A stretch of 64,000 nt of DNA from Methanoregula sp. (GCA_030694985.1 JAUYTV010000037.1:124001-188000); one strand, 5' to 3'. Shown: positions 1 through 10,060, numbered from the stretch's first letter. Translations and numbers: made by a program. The notes: generated by a model from the letters alone, not told the origin.

Positions 1-1264
1 CCTTTTCGCCATAGGCGGCTTTAAGAATATTGATGAAACGATCATCCTCACCGATATGAAACTCAAATTTTCCGTCAGCGGATTGAACGGTCATAATAAA
101 TTCGGTAAATTCTATTGTGTCTCCGTTTGGTTTCTCTTTCATATTGACAGCAGTGATCCGCACATTCTCTATCGCCCGGTTCCCGTTTGTCTCTGCCAGA
201 GCAAGATCGGGCGGCATGGTCTCATACTTCTGGCAGTACTGGAAAGCTATGGTCATCTGGTGTGCCATCTGTTCCAAAAATCCCTTGCCTTCTGCCTTTG
301 CCCTTTCTGCAGCTTCCCTGTAAGCGGCATTGAGCATGTCTGCTGTGAGCTGGGCTAGAATCATGCGGCGATTAGTGACCACCACCGCATAGGTATCCCA
401 TGCAGCGTCCAGCATCTTCATCTTCCGGGCATTGCCGATCACACCGATAACCTGCTCACCGCCCTGCGGCACTGCGGGTGCAACACCGGCATTTGGGGCA
501 GGTGGCGCTACCGTGGCGGGGCGAAAGGATGCGCCAACAGGCGCTCCACACCCCCCGCAGAATTTTGTGGTGTCATTGACCGGAGCTCCACACGCGCTGC
601 AGGTTTTCTGGACTGGTTGGGGTTGTGCAGGTGCAGGAGCACGGGCAGCTACTGTTGCACCGCAGATACCGCAGAATTTTTCCGTGCCGGATATGGGGCT
701 GCCGCACGATGCACAGACATAGGCGCCGGGAGCAGCTGTGGAAGGTTGCACAGGATAGCGGACCGGTGCTGCTGCCTGCGGCTGGTTATCCCGCACTATA
801 ACAAGGCATTTACTGCAGTACTTATCGCCGGGTTTGATGATGTTTCCACAGGCTTTGCAGGTCCGGACTCCTGCAGAATCGCCCATAATTGGCAGAGGTT
901 GCTGGGACGGTGATGGAACGGGAGCGGGTACAGGTGTATATACCGGGGTTGCTGATGGTGGGGCCGGGGGAGCCGCCGGAGCGATTTGGCCTGCGCGTGA
1001 TCCACAGATACCGCAGAATTTCTCTAAAGAAGACAGGGGGCTGCCGCACGAGCTGCAGACAGATTGCTCAACCGGCTGGACCACAGGCTGCATGGGAACC
1101 TGACGAGGCTGCGGAGGTTGCGGGGGGGACACAACCGGTGCGGGTGCAGCTACCGGTGTGGACACCGGAATGGTCTGGGCATCATCCAGCTGGGATGCCC
1201 CACAGATCCGGCAGAATTTTGCGTTCGGGGCTACGGGTTTTCCACATTCAGGACAAAATGGCAT
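1..1264 (-). CDS. Multi zinc-ribbon protein with C-terminal PH-like/hypothetical domain (partial, runs off left edge)
   Basis: Manual reverse translation from ATG at 1264: MPFCPECGKPVAPNAKFCRICGASQ..., five double-CxxC zinc ribbons separated by Pro/Ala/Gln linkers, then ...GVIGNARKMKMLDAAWDTYAVVVTNRRMILAQ.... Missing from the ORF track because the stop lies outside the window. Confidence 0.85.
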   Translation of the reverse strand, partial: MPFCPECGKPVAPNAKFCRICGASQLDDAQTIPVSTPVAAPAPVVSPPQPPQPRQVPMQPVVQPVEQSVCSSCGSPLSSLEKFCGICGSRAGQIAPAAPPAPPSATPVYTPVPAPVPSPSQQPLPIMGDSAGVRTCKACGNIIKPGDKYCSKCLVIVRDNQPQAAAPVRYPVQPSTAAPGAYVCASCGSPISGTEKFCGICGATVAARAPAPAQPQPVQKTCSACGAPVNDTTKFCGGCGAPVGASFRPATVAPPAPNAGVAPAVPQGGEQVIGVIGNARKMKMLDAAWDTYAVVVTNRRMILAQLTADMLNAAYREAAERAKAEGKGFLEQMAHQMTIAFQYCQKYETMPPDLALAETNGNRAIENVRITAVNMKEKPNGDTIEFTEFIMTVQSADGKFEFHIGEDDRFINILKAAYGEK

Positions 1265-1347
1265 ACTTATCACTACAGAGTGGTTGAACGTTGTACATAA
1301 AGAGCATTCCATTTCGATCGGACAGCAACAGGAAAAAACCGGGAAAA

Positions 1348-2040
1348 TCAGAGATGGGTTGTTGCTATGGCAGGTGCATATTTTTTAACCATAGCAAGGA
1401 TTGCCGGGAAATTTTCATCGGTACAGTAAAGAACAACGGGACTTATCAGATATTTTGACCGGAAAACAATACTCCTCACACTGCGGTATACGGATACATA
1501 CCGCACCTCTTCCCACGCGAACATGTTGTTTTCCTGCGACATCGCAAGGAGCCCGGCGCCGCTTCCTGACATTGAGCCCAGCACTGCTGAACCCCCGGCA
1601 GAAACCCGGTTGAGGGTTTTTGTCGTGCTCCCGGCTTTATGGGCAACCCCCTCATCACTGATGAAAAATTCCGTCTCAAGACCCCCGCCCGTAACAATCT
1701 GGAGCACAAGCATGATGATGAGAAAGAGCACAGAAAGTCCTGCACCGATGATGAGAAACAGGGTGAGCATCGCCCATTCTCCGCCCGTGATGAGTGAGAA
1801 AAAACTGCCGCACACAATCCCGATACCCAATGGAATGAAGATACACTGCAGCACGAGATACGGGTTTGTGATCAGCGGGATCTTCTTGCTCCACGAGACA
1901 AGTCCTGCGGGTTTCACTGTCTGTTCTTCCGTAACTACGGTGCCGGAATAATTGGGGAACCGTGTGATGACAGCCCCACAGGATGTACAGAACCGGTTAC
2001 CTTCCAGTACATCCTTTCCGCACGCTTCACAGATGACCAT
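1348..2040 (-). CDS. Zinc-ribbon domain integral membrane protein
   Basis: N-terminal CEACGKDVLEGNRFCTSCG zinc ribbon followed by two hydrophobic TM segments. Confidence 0.8.
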   Translation of the reverse strand: MVICEACGKDVLEGNRFCTSCGAVITRFPNYSGTVVTEEQTVKPAGLVSWSKKIPLITNPYLVLQCIFIPLGIGIVCGSFFSLITGGEWAMLTLFLIIGAGLSVLFLIIMLVLQIVTGGGLETEFFISDEGVAHKAGSTTKTLNRVSAGGSAVLGSMSGSGAGLLAMSQENNMFAWEEVRYVSVYRSVRSIVFRSKYLISPVVLYCTDENFPAILAMVKKYAPAIATTHL

Positions 2041-2047
2041 GAAAATA

Positions 2048-2365
2048 TTATTCCTCTGCCGGACTCTTTGCCCGTTTCACTCGTTCTTTGGTGGAGAAAC
2101 CGGTGATCGCATCAAGGTATTTCCTGAAGCGCTTGTTCGTGTCAAGGATCACGTCATCGCTCACCTTCATGTCCGATTCGGTATCGATGATGACTGATTT
2201 TCCATCTTTACCCGGGTTAACATCGAGTCGCTTGAGCGCCCCGAATTTTATTGTGTATCCTTTGGCAGTCTTTTGCGGTTCTACACTGAAACATGTCTTT
2301 AGTTCAGCAATGATCCGGTTTTCGAGATCTTTTGTCATCCCGCGTTTGATTGGGTACTCCTGCAT
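2048..2365 (-). CDS. DUF5611-like small conserved methanogen protein
   Basis: 105 aa, MTKDLENRIIAELKTCFSVEPQKTAKGYTIKFGALKRL...; family recalled, not searched. Confidence 0.6.
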   Translation of the reverse strand: MQEYPIKRGMTKDLENRIIAELKTCFSVEPQKTAKGYTIKFGALKRLDVNPGKDGKSVIIDTESDMKVSDDVILDTNKRFRKYLDAITGFSTKERVKRAKSPAEE

Positions 2366-2399
2366 ACTATTTTTTAGGTAGTGCGTGTATGTTAATCTA

Positions 2400-3197
2400 A
2401 TGACAAAAGACGCCCATGTGTCTCAAACTGAGATCGTTTCACGTCTCGATATTATTCGCAATGACCTGATTGAGATGATCCCAAAAAAAGACATCAATGT
2501 CATATCAAAACCCATTCCCCCTGACAATACATCGGTGCTCATTGGCTTTCCCGGGAGCGGGCTTGTCGGTACAATCGCGCTGCAATATATGGTCGATCAG
2601 CTGGGGTTTGAGCAGATCGGCACCATGACTTCAAAGTTTTTTCCACCGTTAGCGATGATGAACAAAGGCGTGATCAATGACCCGGTCCGGATTTATCTTA
2701 AAAACGATATCGCAGCCATTGTCGCAGATATTCCGATCCATCCCATGATCTGCTACGAGACCTCACGCGATATTGTCAACTGGTTAGAACAGTTCAACCC
2801 TAAAGAGGTGCTCACGATTGCCGGTATCATCACCAACGAACCGGAGAAACGCGTATTTGGTGTTGCTACAACAGAAGAAGCACTCAAGCGGATCGAGGAA
2901 CACACGCTGTTGCTGCCAATCGGGAGTATCTCGGGAATTGCATCCAGTCTCCTGACGGAATGTAAAGCCCGTGGCATTCCTGCGTATGGCCTTTTGGGAG
3001 AGACGGTAAATGCCCCCGATCCGCGATCATCGGCTGCCACCATCGAAGTGCTCAACAAGATGTACAATCTCGGCCTCGATATGCAGCCACTCATCGACCA
3101 GGCAGTAGAGATCGAGCAGAGCATGCAGAAGATCTCTGATGAAGTACAGCAATCCGCTGAACAATCGCCGAAAAAAGATCTTATCATGTACGGGTGA
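2400..3197 (+). CDS. PAC2 family protein (proteasome assembly chaperone-like)
   Basis: VLIGFPGSGLVGTIALQYMVDQL, IAGIITNEPEKRVFG, GLLGET motifs; start at 2400 or GTG 2385. Confidence 0.85.
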   Translation: MTKDAHVSQTEIVSRLDIIRNDLIEMIPKKDINVISKPIPPDNTSVLIGFPGSGLVGTIALQYMVDQLGFEQIGTMTSKFFPPLAMMNKGVINDPVRIYLKNDIAAIVADIPIHPMICYETSRDIVNWLEQFNPKEVLTIAGIITNEPEKRVFGVATTEEALKRIEEHTLLLPIGSISGIASSLLTECKARGIPAYGLLGETVNAPDPRSSAATIEVLNKMYNLGLDMQPLIDQAVEIEQSMQKISDEVQQSAEQSPKKDLIMYG

Positions 3198-3202
3198 CTG
3201 CA

Positions 3203-3601
3203 ATGAGATGCGCTGCTTTAACCGGAATTTCTCCTGAAATTATTAAGGACCTCAAAAGCGGAAGACCCCGCACAATCGAGCTGCAGAGCGCCCATAATGT
3301 TGTGACCATCGCTTCTGTAGAACCGGGCCCTGAAACCCATATGTTCATGACCTCGATCGATCTTGCAGATTTGAGCCCTGGCGATACCGGGATCTGTGTC
3401 TATGTGCTCTCGACTACGATCTCAATGAAGCGGATCGTGGAATTCAACCACGGCTCGTATTTTGAAGAGCGGGAGCGGATGTCTGCCCGTGTGCAGGTCA
3501 AGTACTGCGCTTCATCGGTGATCAAAACAGTATTCCATGAAGGGCTCATGCTGCCAACGGAAGTCGAAGTGCTCAAGTCGTCGTGTTATCACGCGGGATG
3601 A
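3203..3601 (+). CDS. DUF473 domain protein
   Basis: MRCAALTGISPEIIKDLKSGRPRTIEL...; typical methanogen DUF473; overlaps end of PAC2 ORF if the 3194 start is used. Confidence 0.7.
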   Translation: MRCAALTGISPEIIKDLKSGRPRTIELQSAHNVVTIASVEPGPETHMFMTSIDLADLSPGDTGICVYVLSTTISMKRIVEFNHGSYFEERERMSARVQVKYCASSVIKTVFHEGLMLPTEVEVLKSSCYHAG

Positions 3602-3729
3602 TAAACGATATTTTTTTAGATTTTAAAAAATTGATTGTATCCAAAGATCGATAAAAAAATACCCACTTGCTTTTTTTATCCTATAGTGTGTGGCCCGACG
3701 CATCATGTGGGTTTTAAAAAAAAAAGTGT

Positions 3730-5001
3730 TTACATTTTCCTGATTACGACAAACCCTACACCAACCGCACCAAGAATCACAAGAACCCCAACGGGCGAGG
3801 CCGGTGCCGGTGTAGGGGTGGCACTCGGCCAGGGTGTCGGGACTTTTGCCGTTGACTTTGCGGTGGTTTTTACGGCGGTTACTGTTGTTGTGGGAGCCGT
3901 TACCGTGGCAGTGGTCACCTCAGGAGCGAGAACGAGCGAGGCGGTTACATAGGAGATGTTTCCAGCAGTCACTGCAACGCTCTCTGAGTAGTCATTGTAT
4001 CCTGCGCTTCGTATCATTACCGTGTATGTACCGGGGGTGAGGTTATAGAGCGTCTTTGGGGTATAATCCTGAAATACAGAATTCAGGAATATTTTGGAGA
4101 TGGAGGGGCTGGATTTGACATTGATGCTGCCGTTTGCGGTTGATCCTACGGAATTGATGGTGAACGTCAGACCACAGACAGGATCTACCCCACTGTTGAT
4201 TACACAGACCTGATAACTGCCGGGGACCCTGTTGGTCAGGTCAAAAGTTCCGACAATATTTGTCGTGGTGGCAGCGGTGACTGTTCCATACAAATCATTG
4301 TACAGGGAACGTCGCAGGATTATCTGGGGTGTGACAACAAAGCCGGTTCCTGACAGAGAGGTGATGGAAACAGTAGTATTTGTCTGTGCACTGCTGGGAG
4401 TGATACTGGATAATGTCACCGCAGCTGTAGAATCCTTGATCTCAAAACCGCTGGTTAGCGTTGCAGACTGCCCGTCTGGATTGGTCACGATAACATTCCA
4501 GTAACCGGCCTGTTTGTTGGTGATATCAAATGTACATGCTATGCTCGTTGCTGATGAATAGGTAACACCCGTTGCAGTAATATTAGTCTGCCCGCTTTTC
4601 ATCAGAACTACTCCTGGAGCGGAGCTGGTCGAGAATCCTGTTCCAGCAATACTGGTAATACTAATAGATGTGGAGTTGAACCCACTGGGGGGAGTGATGC
4701 TGGTAATAGTCGGAGCTGAAATAGAGGATGTCAGAATTGCAGATAGTGTTACGGTTTCTCCATCCACAACTGTAATACTGGTGAGATTATTCTGGTATCC
4801 GGTTTTTTGTAGCAATACATTGTGAGAGCCACTGGTAACGTTTACCACGGTCATAGGTGTGACCCCTACATCGATTGAATCTACAAGTATTGTTGCCCCG
4901 GTAGGGTTGGAACTTACAGATATATTGCCCAAAGCGGATACTGTAACCGGAAGCAACAGCAGCATCAACAACACACATATCACAAGAGTAATTTTTTTCA
5001 T
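3730..5001 (-). CDS. Secreted PEGA / IPT-TIG repeat protein with C-terminal TM anchor
   Basis: Signal peptide, PEGA (SVSSNPTGATILVDSIDVGVTP), two IPT/TIG-like units, second PEGA, Thr/Pro linker, terminal hydrophobic helix + RKM. Confidence 0.8.
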   Translation of the reverse strand: MKKITLVICVLLMLLLLPVTVSALGNISVSSNPTGATILVDSIDVGVTPMTVVNVTSGSHNVLLQKTGYQNNLTSITVVDGETVTLSAILTSSISAPTITSITPPSGFNSTSISITSIAGTGFSTSSAPGVVLMKSGQTNITATGVTYSSATSIACTFDITNKQAGYWNVIVTNPDGQSATLTSGFEIKDSTAAVTLSSITPSSAQTNTTVSITSLSGTGFVVTPQIILRRSLYNDLYGTVTAATTTNIVGTFDLTNRVPGSYQVCVINSGVDPVCGLTFTINSVGSTANGSINVKSSPSISKIFLNSVFQDYTPKTLYNLTPGTYTVMIRSAGYNDYSESVAVTAGNISYVTASLVLAPEVTTATVTAPTTTVTAVKTTAKSTAKVPTPWPSATPTPAPASPVGVLVILGAVGVGFVVIRKM

Positions 5002-5248
5002 ATCGGACTTCCCGTTCGTTTAACCGAATGAAAACTATTACGCATCATCATTTGATAAATTTTATTAAATCACTTTTGTGGAAAAATAAGGAGCCCTGTT
5101 TTACAACCGGCTTTTTCTCATCTCATTAACCGCTATTAACAGCCATGATGCAAACGAGTTTAGGGATTGCAATGGCGGGTCTTCCCACTCGTTTCCCCGG
5201 TTCCTACAATCCCATCAATACTTTATGGACCGTACCGTGTTAAAAGTA

Positions 5249-6403
5249 TTAAATTTTAGATAATTTTATGTCCCCTTTGAAATATGAAAGGGTCTTTGCA
5301 TACGGATCGGCAAACCGTTGATCAATTATTACGAAATATTTTCCGCTTGTCTTAACGGTGAATGTAATATCCTTTTTAGTAACCTTATCCTCTTTTACCA
5401 AAGGAGATATTCCAGAATAGGTATATCCATATTCAGACCCTTTATTGCCTTTTTCAGCTTGCATTTCCCAAACGGGTGTAATCGTATCAAATTGCATCTC
5501 TTCTTTGATATTTAACACAAAAACATTAACGGGTTTCTCCGAATCTATAGATAATTTGTATGTGTCACCGGCATTCAGGTAATTAAGTCCGTAATCCTCC
5601 AATGGATATTCTTTGTAACCATCACGATATCCAGAATAAACTGCAAATTTGTTATCGATGAAATACGGGGATTTTGGCAGATTATCTAAAAATTGAGGAT
5701 TTAATACCTGATTTATACGAACGTGAACATTAAAATTATTATACGTTATCTGAGAGATGCCCAATTCTGAAACACTTTCTACGATATTCTGTGGATCGAA
5801 AATTAAATAATAAGAACCTGCACGTTCGATTTTTAACAACAAATCCTCGTGAAAAACTTCATCTGCTTTTAGTTCCGTCCAGATGCCGGGATAACTCCAC
5901 CCGTACAATTTAGTATTCGTGGTTTTTGACAGAGGTTGTTTTTCCCATTTTGTTGAAACACCTTCATAGTTGCCTCTGCCATTTGCATCAGTAACAAGGA
6001 TGTTGATTGGTTTACCAGAATCTACTGAAATTATGAACGTGTCATTAGGTTTTAAAAATTCAAGACCTAACTCATTGAAAGAATAAATTTTTGCACTTTT
6101 TTTATCCCCGGTTATAAGTGAGAAAGACTCGTTAAGGATAGTTTTACTATTTTCAGATTTAGAGACAACTGTTGAAGAAACAGAAGTGTCTGGAGTTGAT
6201 TGTGAGGCTGCTGATACATTTGGACTTATTTGAGAATTTGAAGTGGCAATGATAGGGAGTGTGGACACTACAACTTCGGCCGTTGTTGCTGGTGAAGGTG
6301 TTGTCACAGCCACCGGGTTGCTTCCTGAGTTGGTACAGCCCGTTACGAGAATTGCAGCAATACATACGACCGAAATTAAAAACCGTCCAATGCTTTTTTG
6401 CAT
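5249..6403 (-). CDS. Lipoprotein with internal tandem duplication, unknown function
   Basis: Lipobox-like LVTGCTN after signal peptide; two related ~130 aa units. Confidence 0.75.
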   Translation of the reverse strand: MQKSIGRFLISVVCIAAILVTGCTNSGSNPVAVTTPSPATTAEVVVSTLPIIATSNSQISPNVSAASQSTPDTSVSSTVVSKSENSKTILNESFSLITGDKKSAKIYSFNELGLEFLKPNDTFIISVDSGKPINILVTDANGRGNYEGVSTKWEKQPLSKTTNTKLYGWSYPGIWTELKADEVFHEDLLLKIERAGSYYLIFDPQNIVESVSELGISQITYNNFNVHVRINQVLNPQFLDNLPKSPYFIDNKFAVYSGYRDGYKEYPLEDYGLNYLNAGDTYKLSIDSEKPVNVFVLNIKEEMQFDTITPVWEMQAEKGNKGSEYGYTYSGISPLVKEDKVTKKDITFTVKTSGKYFVIIDQRFADPYAKTLSYFKGDIKLSKI

Positions 6404-6813
6404 GTCTTTCCTGTTGGATTATCTCACTTTAATCATTTTGGTTTATTCTTGCCATTTGCCTGCATACTCTCACCCATCAGCAGGGACGTATGCCAACCGA
6501 ACCACAATGATTATGCTCATTGTTATGATACGCAATGGGGCCGGCTCTGCACATACAGGGGATGATACGCTCACCTAATCTTCGGTCTATGCCGCGAGGT
6601 TTTGTCCATTGCAGCAAAAAAATAATGGTAAAGAACATGACAGTAAACGCAGATTTCACCCTCCATAACCAGACAAAATCCACAGCCCGGTTTACTGAAG
6701 TTACGTTGATCTATCTGAAAGAGAGTAAATGCAGGTAATAGCGCGGTCACGGGCACGCCTTCGAATAACAAAAAACATATTCCATTTATAGATTAACAGA
6801 CGACATACACCCT

Positions 6814-8922
6814 ATGAGCCGGTTTCATCCACCCAAACCGCAGAAACGGGATTTGGTCATTCCCATTCTTATTATTCTTATTTTTATTCTTCTGATTCTT
6901 CTTGCAGTCCTGACGGTATTCATACAAAAAGACACGGCAGTTTCCCCCATTCATCCTAAGTTAACAACAGAGAATCTCCCGATAGATCTCGCTGCACTGG
7001 AAAAAGGTATCAGGGTAACTGATCCGCTGGATCCGGAAATGGATTATTCAACATTTGTCAATTCCCTCTCGGTAGATATGCTGCAGAAATGCATAACTGA
7101 CGGAGAGAAGGGACTAAATTTTAATATCTCTGCCGCCGGCCGCATGCTGGATGGCAGGAAAATTGATCCATCCAGGGTCAATGGAATGCTCTATATTGGC
7201 CCGTACCCTTACCAGCCCGGTGAAACAAAGTACCGGTACAAACGGTTCTTAAACGATGCAAAAATTGTGCAGGGAACCGCCGTCATCCCGGTAGAATCGT
7301 TTCTTAACAGCGAGCATAACACGGAAGGATGGACAGATCGCGGGGCGATATCAGTCCGGGTGATCCTTGCATATAATGGCAGTCTCATCGGAGGATATGA
7401 CACAATCGTCGGTTTTATTCATAACAAGACCGGTTTTTACAAGGTTCCGTGGCTGACCAGCGGTCCGTCCATCAACCGTATTGACAGCAGGAGACCGGAT
7501 GAGGCTACTATCGCCTTTACCGCAAGCGAAGCGGCTCCGGCCCAGCTCCAGCTCTCGGACGGAAGGGTTTTTTTATGTCCTCCGTCGATTAATCATGAAA
7601 TTTTATTGACCGGTCTTTCACCTGGCAGGAATTATACCTACCGGGTAACGATGAGCAACCTTACGACTCCGGAGTTCAGGTTCAGGGCCGCTCCCCTGCC
7701 AAACGAGACCCGCGTTATCTTTGCCGCAGCCGGGGACTCCCGTCAGGGATATGGCGGATTTTTGAATAATTTCATGGGCTTGAATTATGGCACGCTTGAC
7801 ATGATCTCTGCAAAGGCATATGCGAGCGATGCCGGGTTTTTCATCCTCGCAGGCGATCTTGTGGACGGTTACACCATGTCAGATGCCGATTACAAAACCC
7901 AGTTCAATGCCTTCAAACAGTGTATGGCCGGATTCTGGAACTCGCGCCCGGTCTATACCGGCATGGGAAATCACGAACTCATCTATGATATCTATAAGTT
8001 CAGGAATGAGAGTGCCGGAAAAATAACCACAACTATTGTGAAAGTAGATGCAATGCCCTATGACACCAGGAGTTCAGAGGCGATCTTTGCAGAAGCATTC
8101 ACAAACCCAACCGATGCTCCGGTGCCATCAGATACCCGGAGACCCAGCTACAACGAGTCCGTCTACACGGTCCAGTATGGCCCGATCCGGTTGATCTCGG
8201 TTAATAATGACTACTGGGCCACTATCGAGACCGACTGGAAGAACCCGGAGACCAGGCAATTCGGCGGGGCTCCATATGGGTACATCATGGATGACCAGAT
8301 GGTCTGGATCGAAAATGAGTTGATAAAGGCTGAACAGGATCCCTCGGTCAAATATGTGTTCGTATTTGCACATTGCGGGCTGTTCCCGACATTTGCTGAT
8401 GCACCGATGTGGAGGTTTGGTAACGATAATACCCGGGCATACACCTACAAAGATGGGAAAATTGTTCCGGAAAAAACCGGACTCATCGAAACGCGGAACC
8501 GGCTTGCCCTTGCTATCGGCAACTCCTCAAAAGTGGCAGCAGTGATCAATTCACACGAGCATATCTACTCACGGACACTTATCAATGACAAGGTGCCGGC
8601 GGGAATCCCATCAGTAGATGACGTAAACCGCAATGGCATCATCGAGAAAGACGAGCAAAAAAGCCCACTGCCGGTACAGTACCCGACCTGGTACCTTGTG
8701 GCCGGATGTGCAGGAGGCCCAAGCTATTCGCCGATCAATCCCTCCCCGTGGACGGAATGGTGGAAATCTCAGCCGGACCCCTCAGCGGGTTTTAACTTGT
8801 CCCTCCAGGAGCACTATCTCCTCATCACGGCCGCTGACGGCAAGGTCTCATACCGTGCTCTCAACCTCTATGGTGAAACAATTGATGAAGTCGACGACCT
8901 GATGGCCATTAAAAAAGGATAA
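6814..8922 (+). CDS. Membrane-anchored metallophosphoesterase (purple acid phosphatase-like)
   Basis: N-terminal TM helix, Fn3-like segment, motifs AAGDSRQG, LAGDLVDG, GMGNHEL, FAHCG, NSHEHIYSR. Confidence 0.85.
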   Translation: MSRFHPPKPQKRDLVIPILIILIFILLILLAVLTVFIQKDTAVSPIHPKLTTENLPIDLAALEKGIRVTDPLDPEMDYSTFVNSLSVDMLQKCITDGEKGLNFNISAAGRMLDGRKIDPSRVNGMLYIGPYPYQPGETKYRYKRFLNDAKIVQGTAVIPVESFLNSEHNTEGWTDRGAISVRVILAYNGSLIGGYDTIVGFIHNKTGFYKVPWLTSGPSINRIDSRRPDEATIAFTASEAAPAQLQLSDGRVFLCPPSINHEILLTGLSPGRNYTYRVTMSNLTTPEFRFRAAPLPNETRVIFAAAGDSRQGYGGFLNNFMGLNYGTLDMISAKAYASDAGFFILAGDLVDGYTMSDADYKTQFNAFKQCMAGFWNSRPVYTGMGNHELIYDIYKFRNESAGKITTTIVKVDAMPYDTRSSEAIFAEAFTNPTDAPVPSDTRRPSYNESVYTVQYGPIRLISVNNDYWATIETDWKNPETRQFGGAPYGYIMDDQMVWIENELIKAEQDPSVKYVFVFAHCGLFPTFADAPMWRFGNDNTRAYTYKDGKIVPEKTGLIETRNRLALAIGNSSKVAAVINSHEHIYSRTLINDKVPAGIPSVDDVNRNGIIEKDEQKSPLPVQYPTWYLVAGCAGGPSYSPINPSPWTEWWKSQPDPSAGFNLSLQEHYLLITAADGKVSYRALNLYGETIDEVDDLMAIKKG

Positions 8923-8951
8923 TCTTCCGGGGGTAATCCATACCTTTTTTG

Positions 8952-9200
8952 TTACTGTTCATCTTTATGACAGAACGAGAGAAATACGAGTGTATCATTG
9001 TTTTTGTCAAAGCAATACGAGAGCCGGTACGGTGGTACATATACCTCCCGCGTGTTCTTCTTGCACCAGCGCATAGGTTTTCCGGTCTCTGGATCATGAA
9101 CTATCCGAATGATCTGCGCTTTGACACGCTCTTTTTGTGATGTGTCCCGTATCTTACGAACCTCTTTTTCAAAGCGGGTGCTGTAGGCAACCGTCACCAT
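8952..9200 (-). CDS. RelE/ParE-superfamily toxin
   Basis: 82 aa MVTVAYSTRFEKEVRKIRDTSQKERVKAQIIRIVHDPETGKPMRWCKKNTREVYVPPYRLSYCFD...; overlaps the AbrB-type gene. Confidence 0.8.
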   Translation of the reverse strand: MVTVAYSTRFEKEVRKIRDTSQKERVKAQIIRIVHDPETGKPMRWCKKNTREVYVPPYRLSYCFDKNNDTLVFLSFCHKDEQ

Positions 9201-9460
9201 GACGCCAGCTCATCAAGAAAAGCATCCTTCTCCTTTCGTTTAAAAGATCCCCTTTGGTATTCAGAAAGGGCCTCTTCGGTCTTTTCGGCAAAAAGGATAT
9301 CATCTTTCAGTGTTGGTTTTAGATTGTCAAGAGTCTTGATGATATACCTCCCCCCCTCTCGGATTATGAGCAGTTCCTCTCCTTCAGAAAGATTGTCTCT
9401 CATGGATGTGGGAATGACAATCTGGCCCTTTGAACTTACGCGGGTAATGCCGATATCCAT
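9194..9460 (-). CDS. AbrB/MazE-type antitoxin
   Basis: MDIGITRVSSKGQIVIPTSMRDNLSEGEELLI swapped-hairpin AbrB signature. Confidence 0.85.
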   Translation of the reverse strand: MDIGITRVSSKGQIVIPTSMRDNLSEGEELLIIREGGRYIIKTLDNLKPTLKDDILFAEKTEEALSEYQRGSFKRKEKDAFLDELASW

Positions 9461-9665
9461 ATCAGATCAGTAAGATACATCTTACATTAAAGTATATCAT
9501 CCTTTGTCCAAAGGTAACTGTTCAAATATACCCTGAAAAGTTACCATTTTTTACGTAGGCCAGTCCGATCGTTGTCACGATCCGGATGATTTGGTACGCT
9601 TGGTTTTTTTGCCGTTCATGAATCATATTAATTATCCTATAGAACGTAGTTATCAGGCACCAAGG

Positions 9666-9740
9666 GGGCTTGTGGCTTAGCTTGGACATAGCGCCGGGCT
9701 TCTAACCCGGATGTCGGGGGTTCAAATCCCCCCAAGCCCG
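9666..9740 (+). tRNA. tRNA-Arg (TCT)
   Basis: GGGCTTG/CAAGCCC acceptor, anticodon stem CCGGG-CTTCTAA-CCCGG, T loop TTCAAAT; T-rich tract downstream. Confidence 0.93.
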
Positions 9741-9823
9741 TTTTTTTATTTTTGCTATCGGACAGGATTGATTTATGACAGATGATATCGCAGAGTAATC
9801 GAGAGAGTGGCGATGCAAAAAGG

Positions 9824-10060
9824 TCAGTTGTTGAGGATTTTCTTTACTTCATCAAAGGAGCAGGATGGGTTTTTATTAATTTCAATCTCGCTCACTTCTA
9901 CTGTAACTGCTCTATGGACAAGCATGAGTTCTTCATCCTCAAGCATTCGTTCATAGGCAAGGAGAGCCTGACGGATCACTTCGGTCTGATTTCCGGCATA
10001 CCCTTTTTCAATGATCCTTTTTATCACGGCCTCATAGGGTGATCCAATGCTTATGTTCAT
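9824..10060 (-). CDS. ParD/CopG-like ribbon-helix-helix antitoxin, apparently orphan
   Basis: MNISIGSPYEAVIKRIIEKGYAGNQTEVIRQALLAYERML; no toxin ORF adjacent. Confidence 0.75.
   Translation of the reverse strand: MNISIGSPYEAVIKRIIEKGYAGNQTEVIRQALLAYERMLEDEELMLVHRAVTVEVSEIEINKNPSCSFDEVKKILNN

Noticed and set aside
432-1388. Short + strand ORFs at the left edge
   Set aside because: Shadow frames of the five-zinc-ribbon gene on the minus strand.
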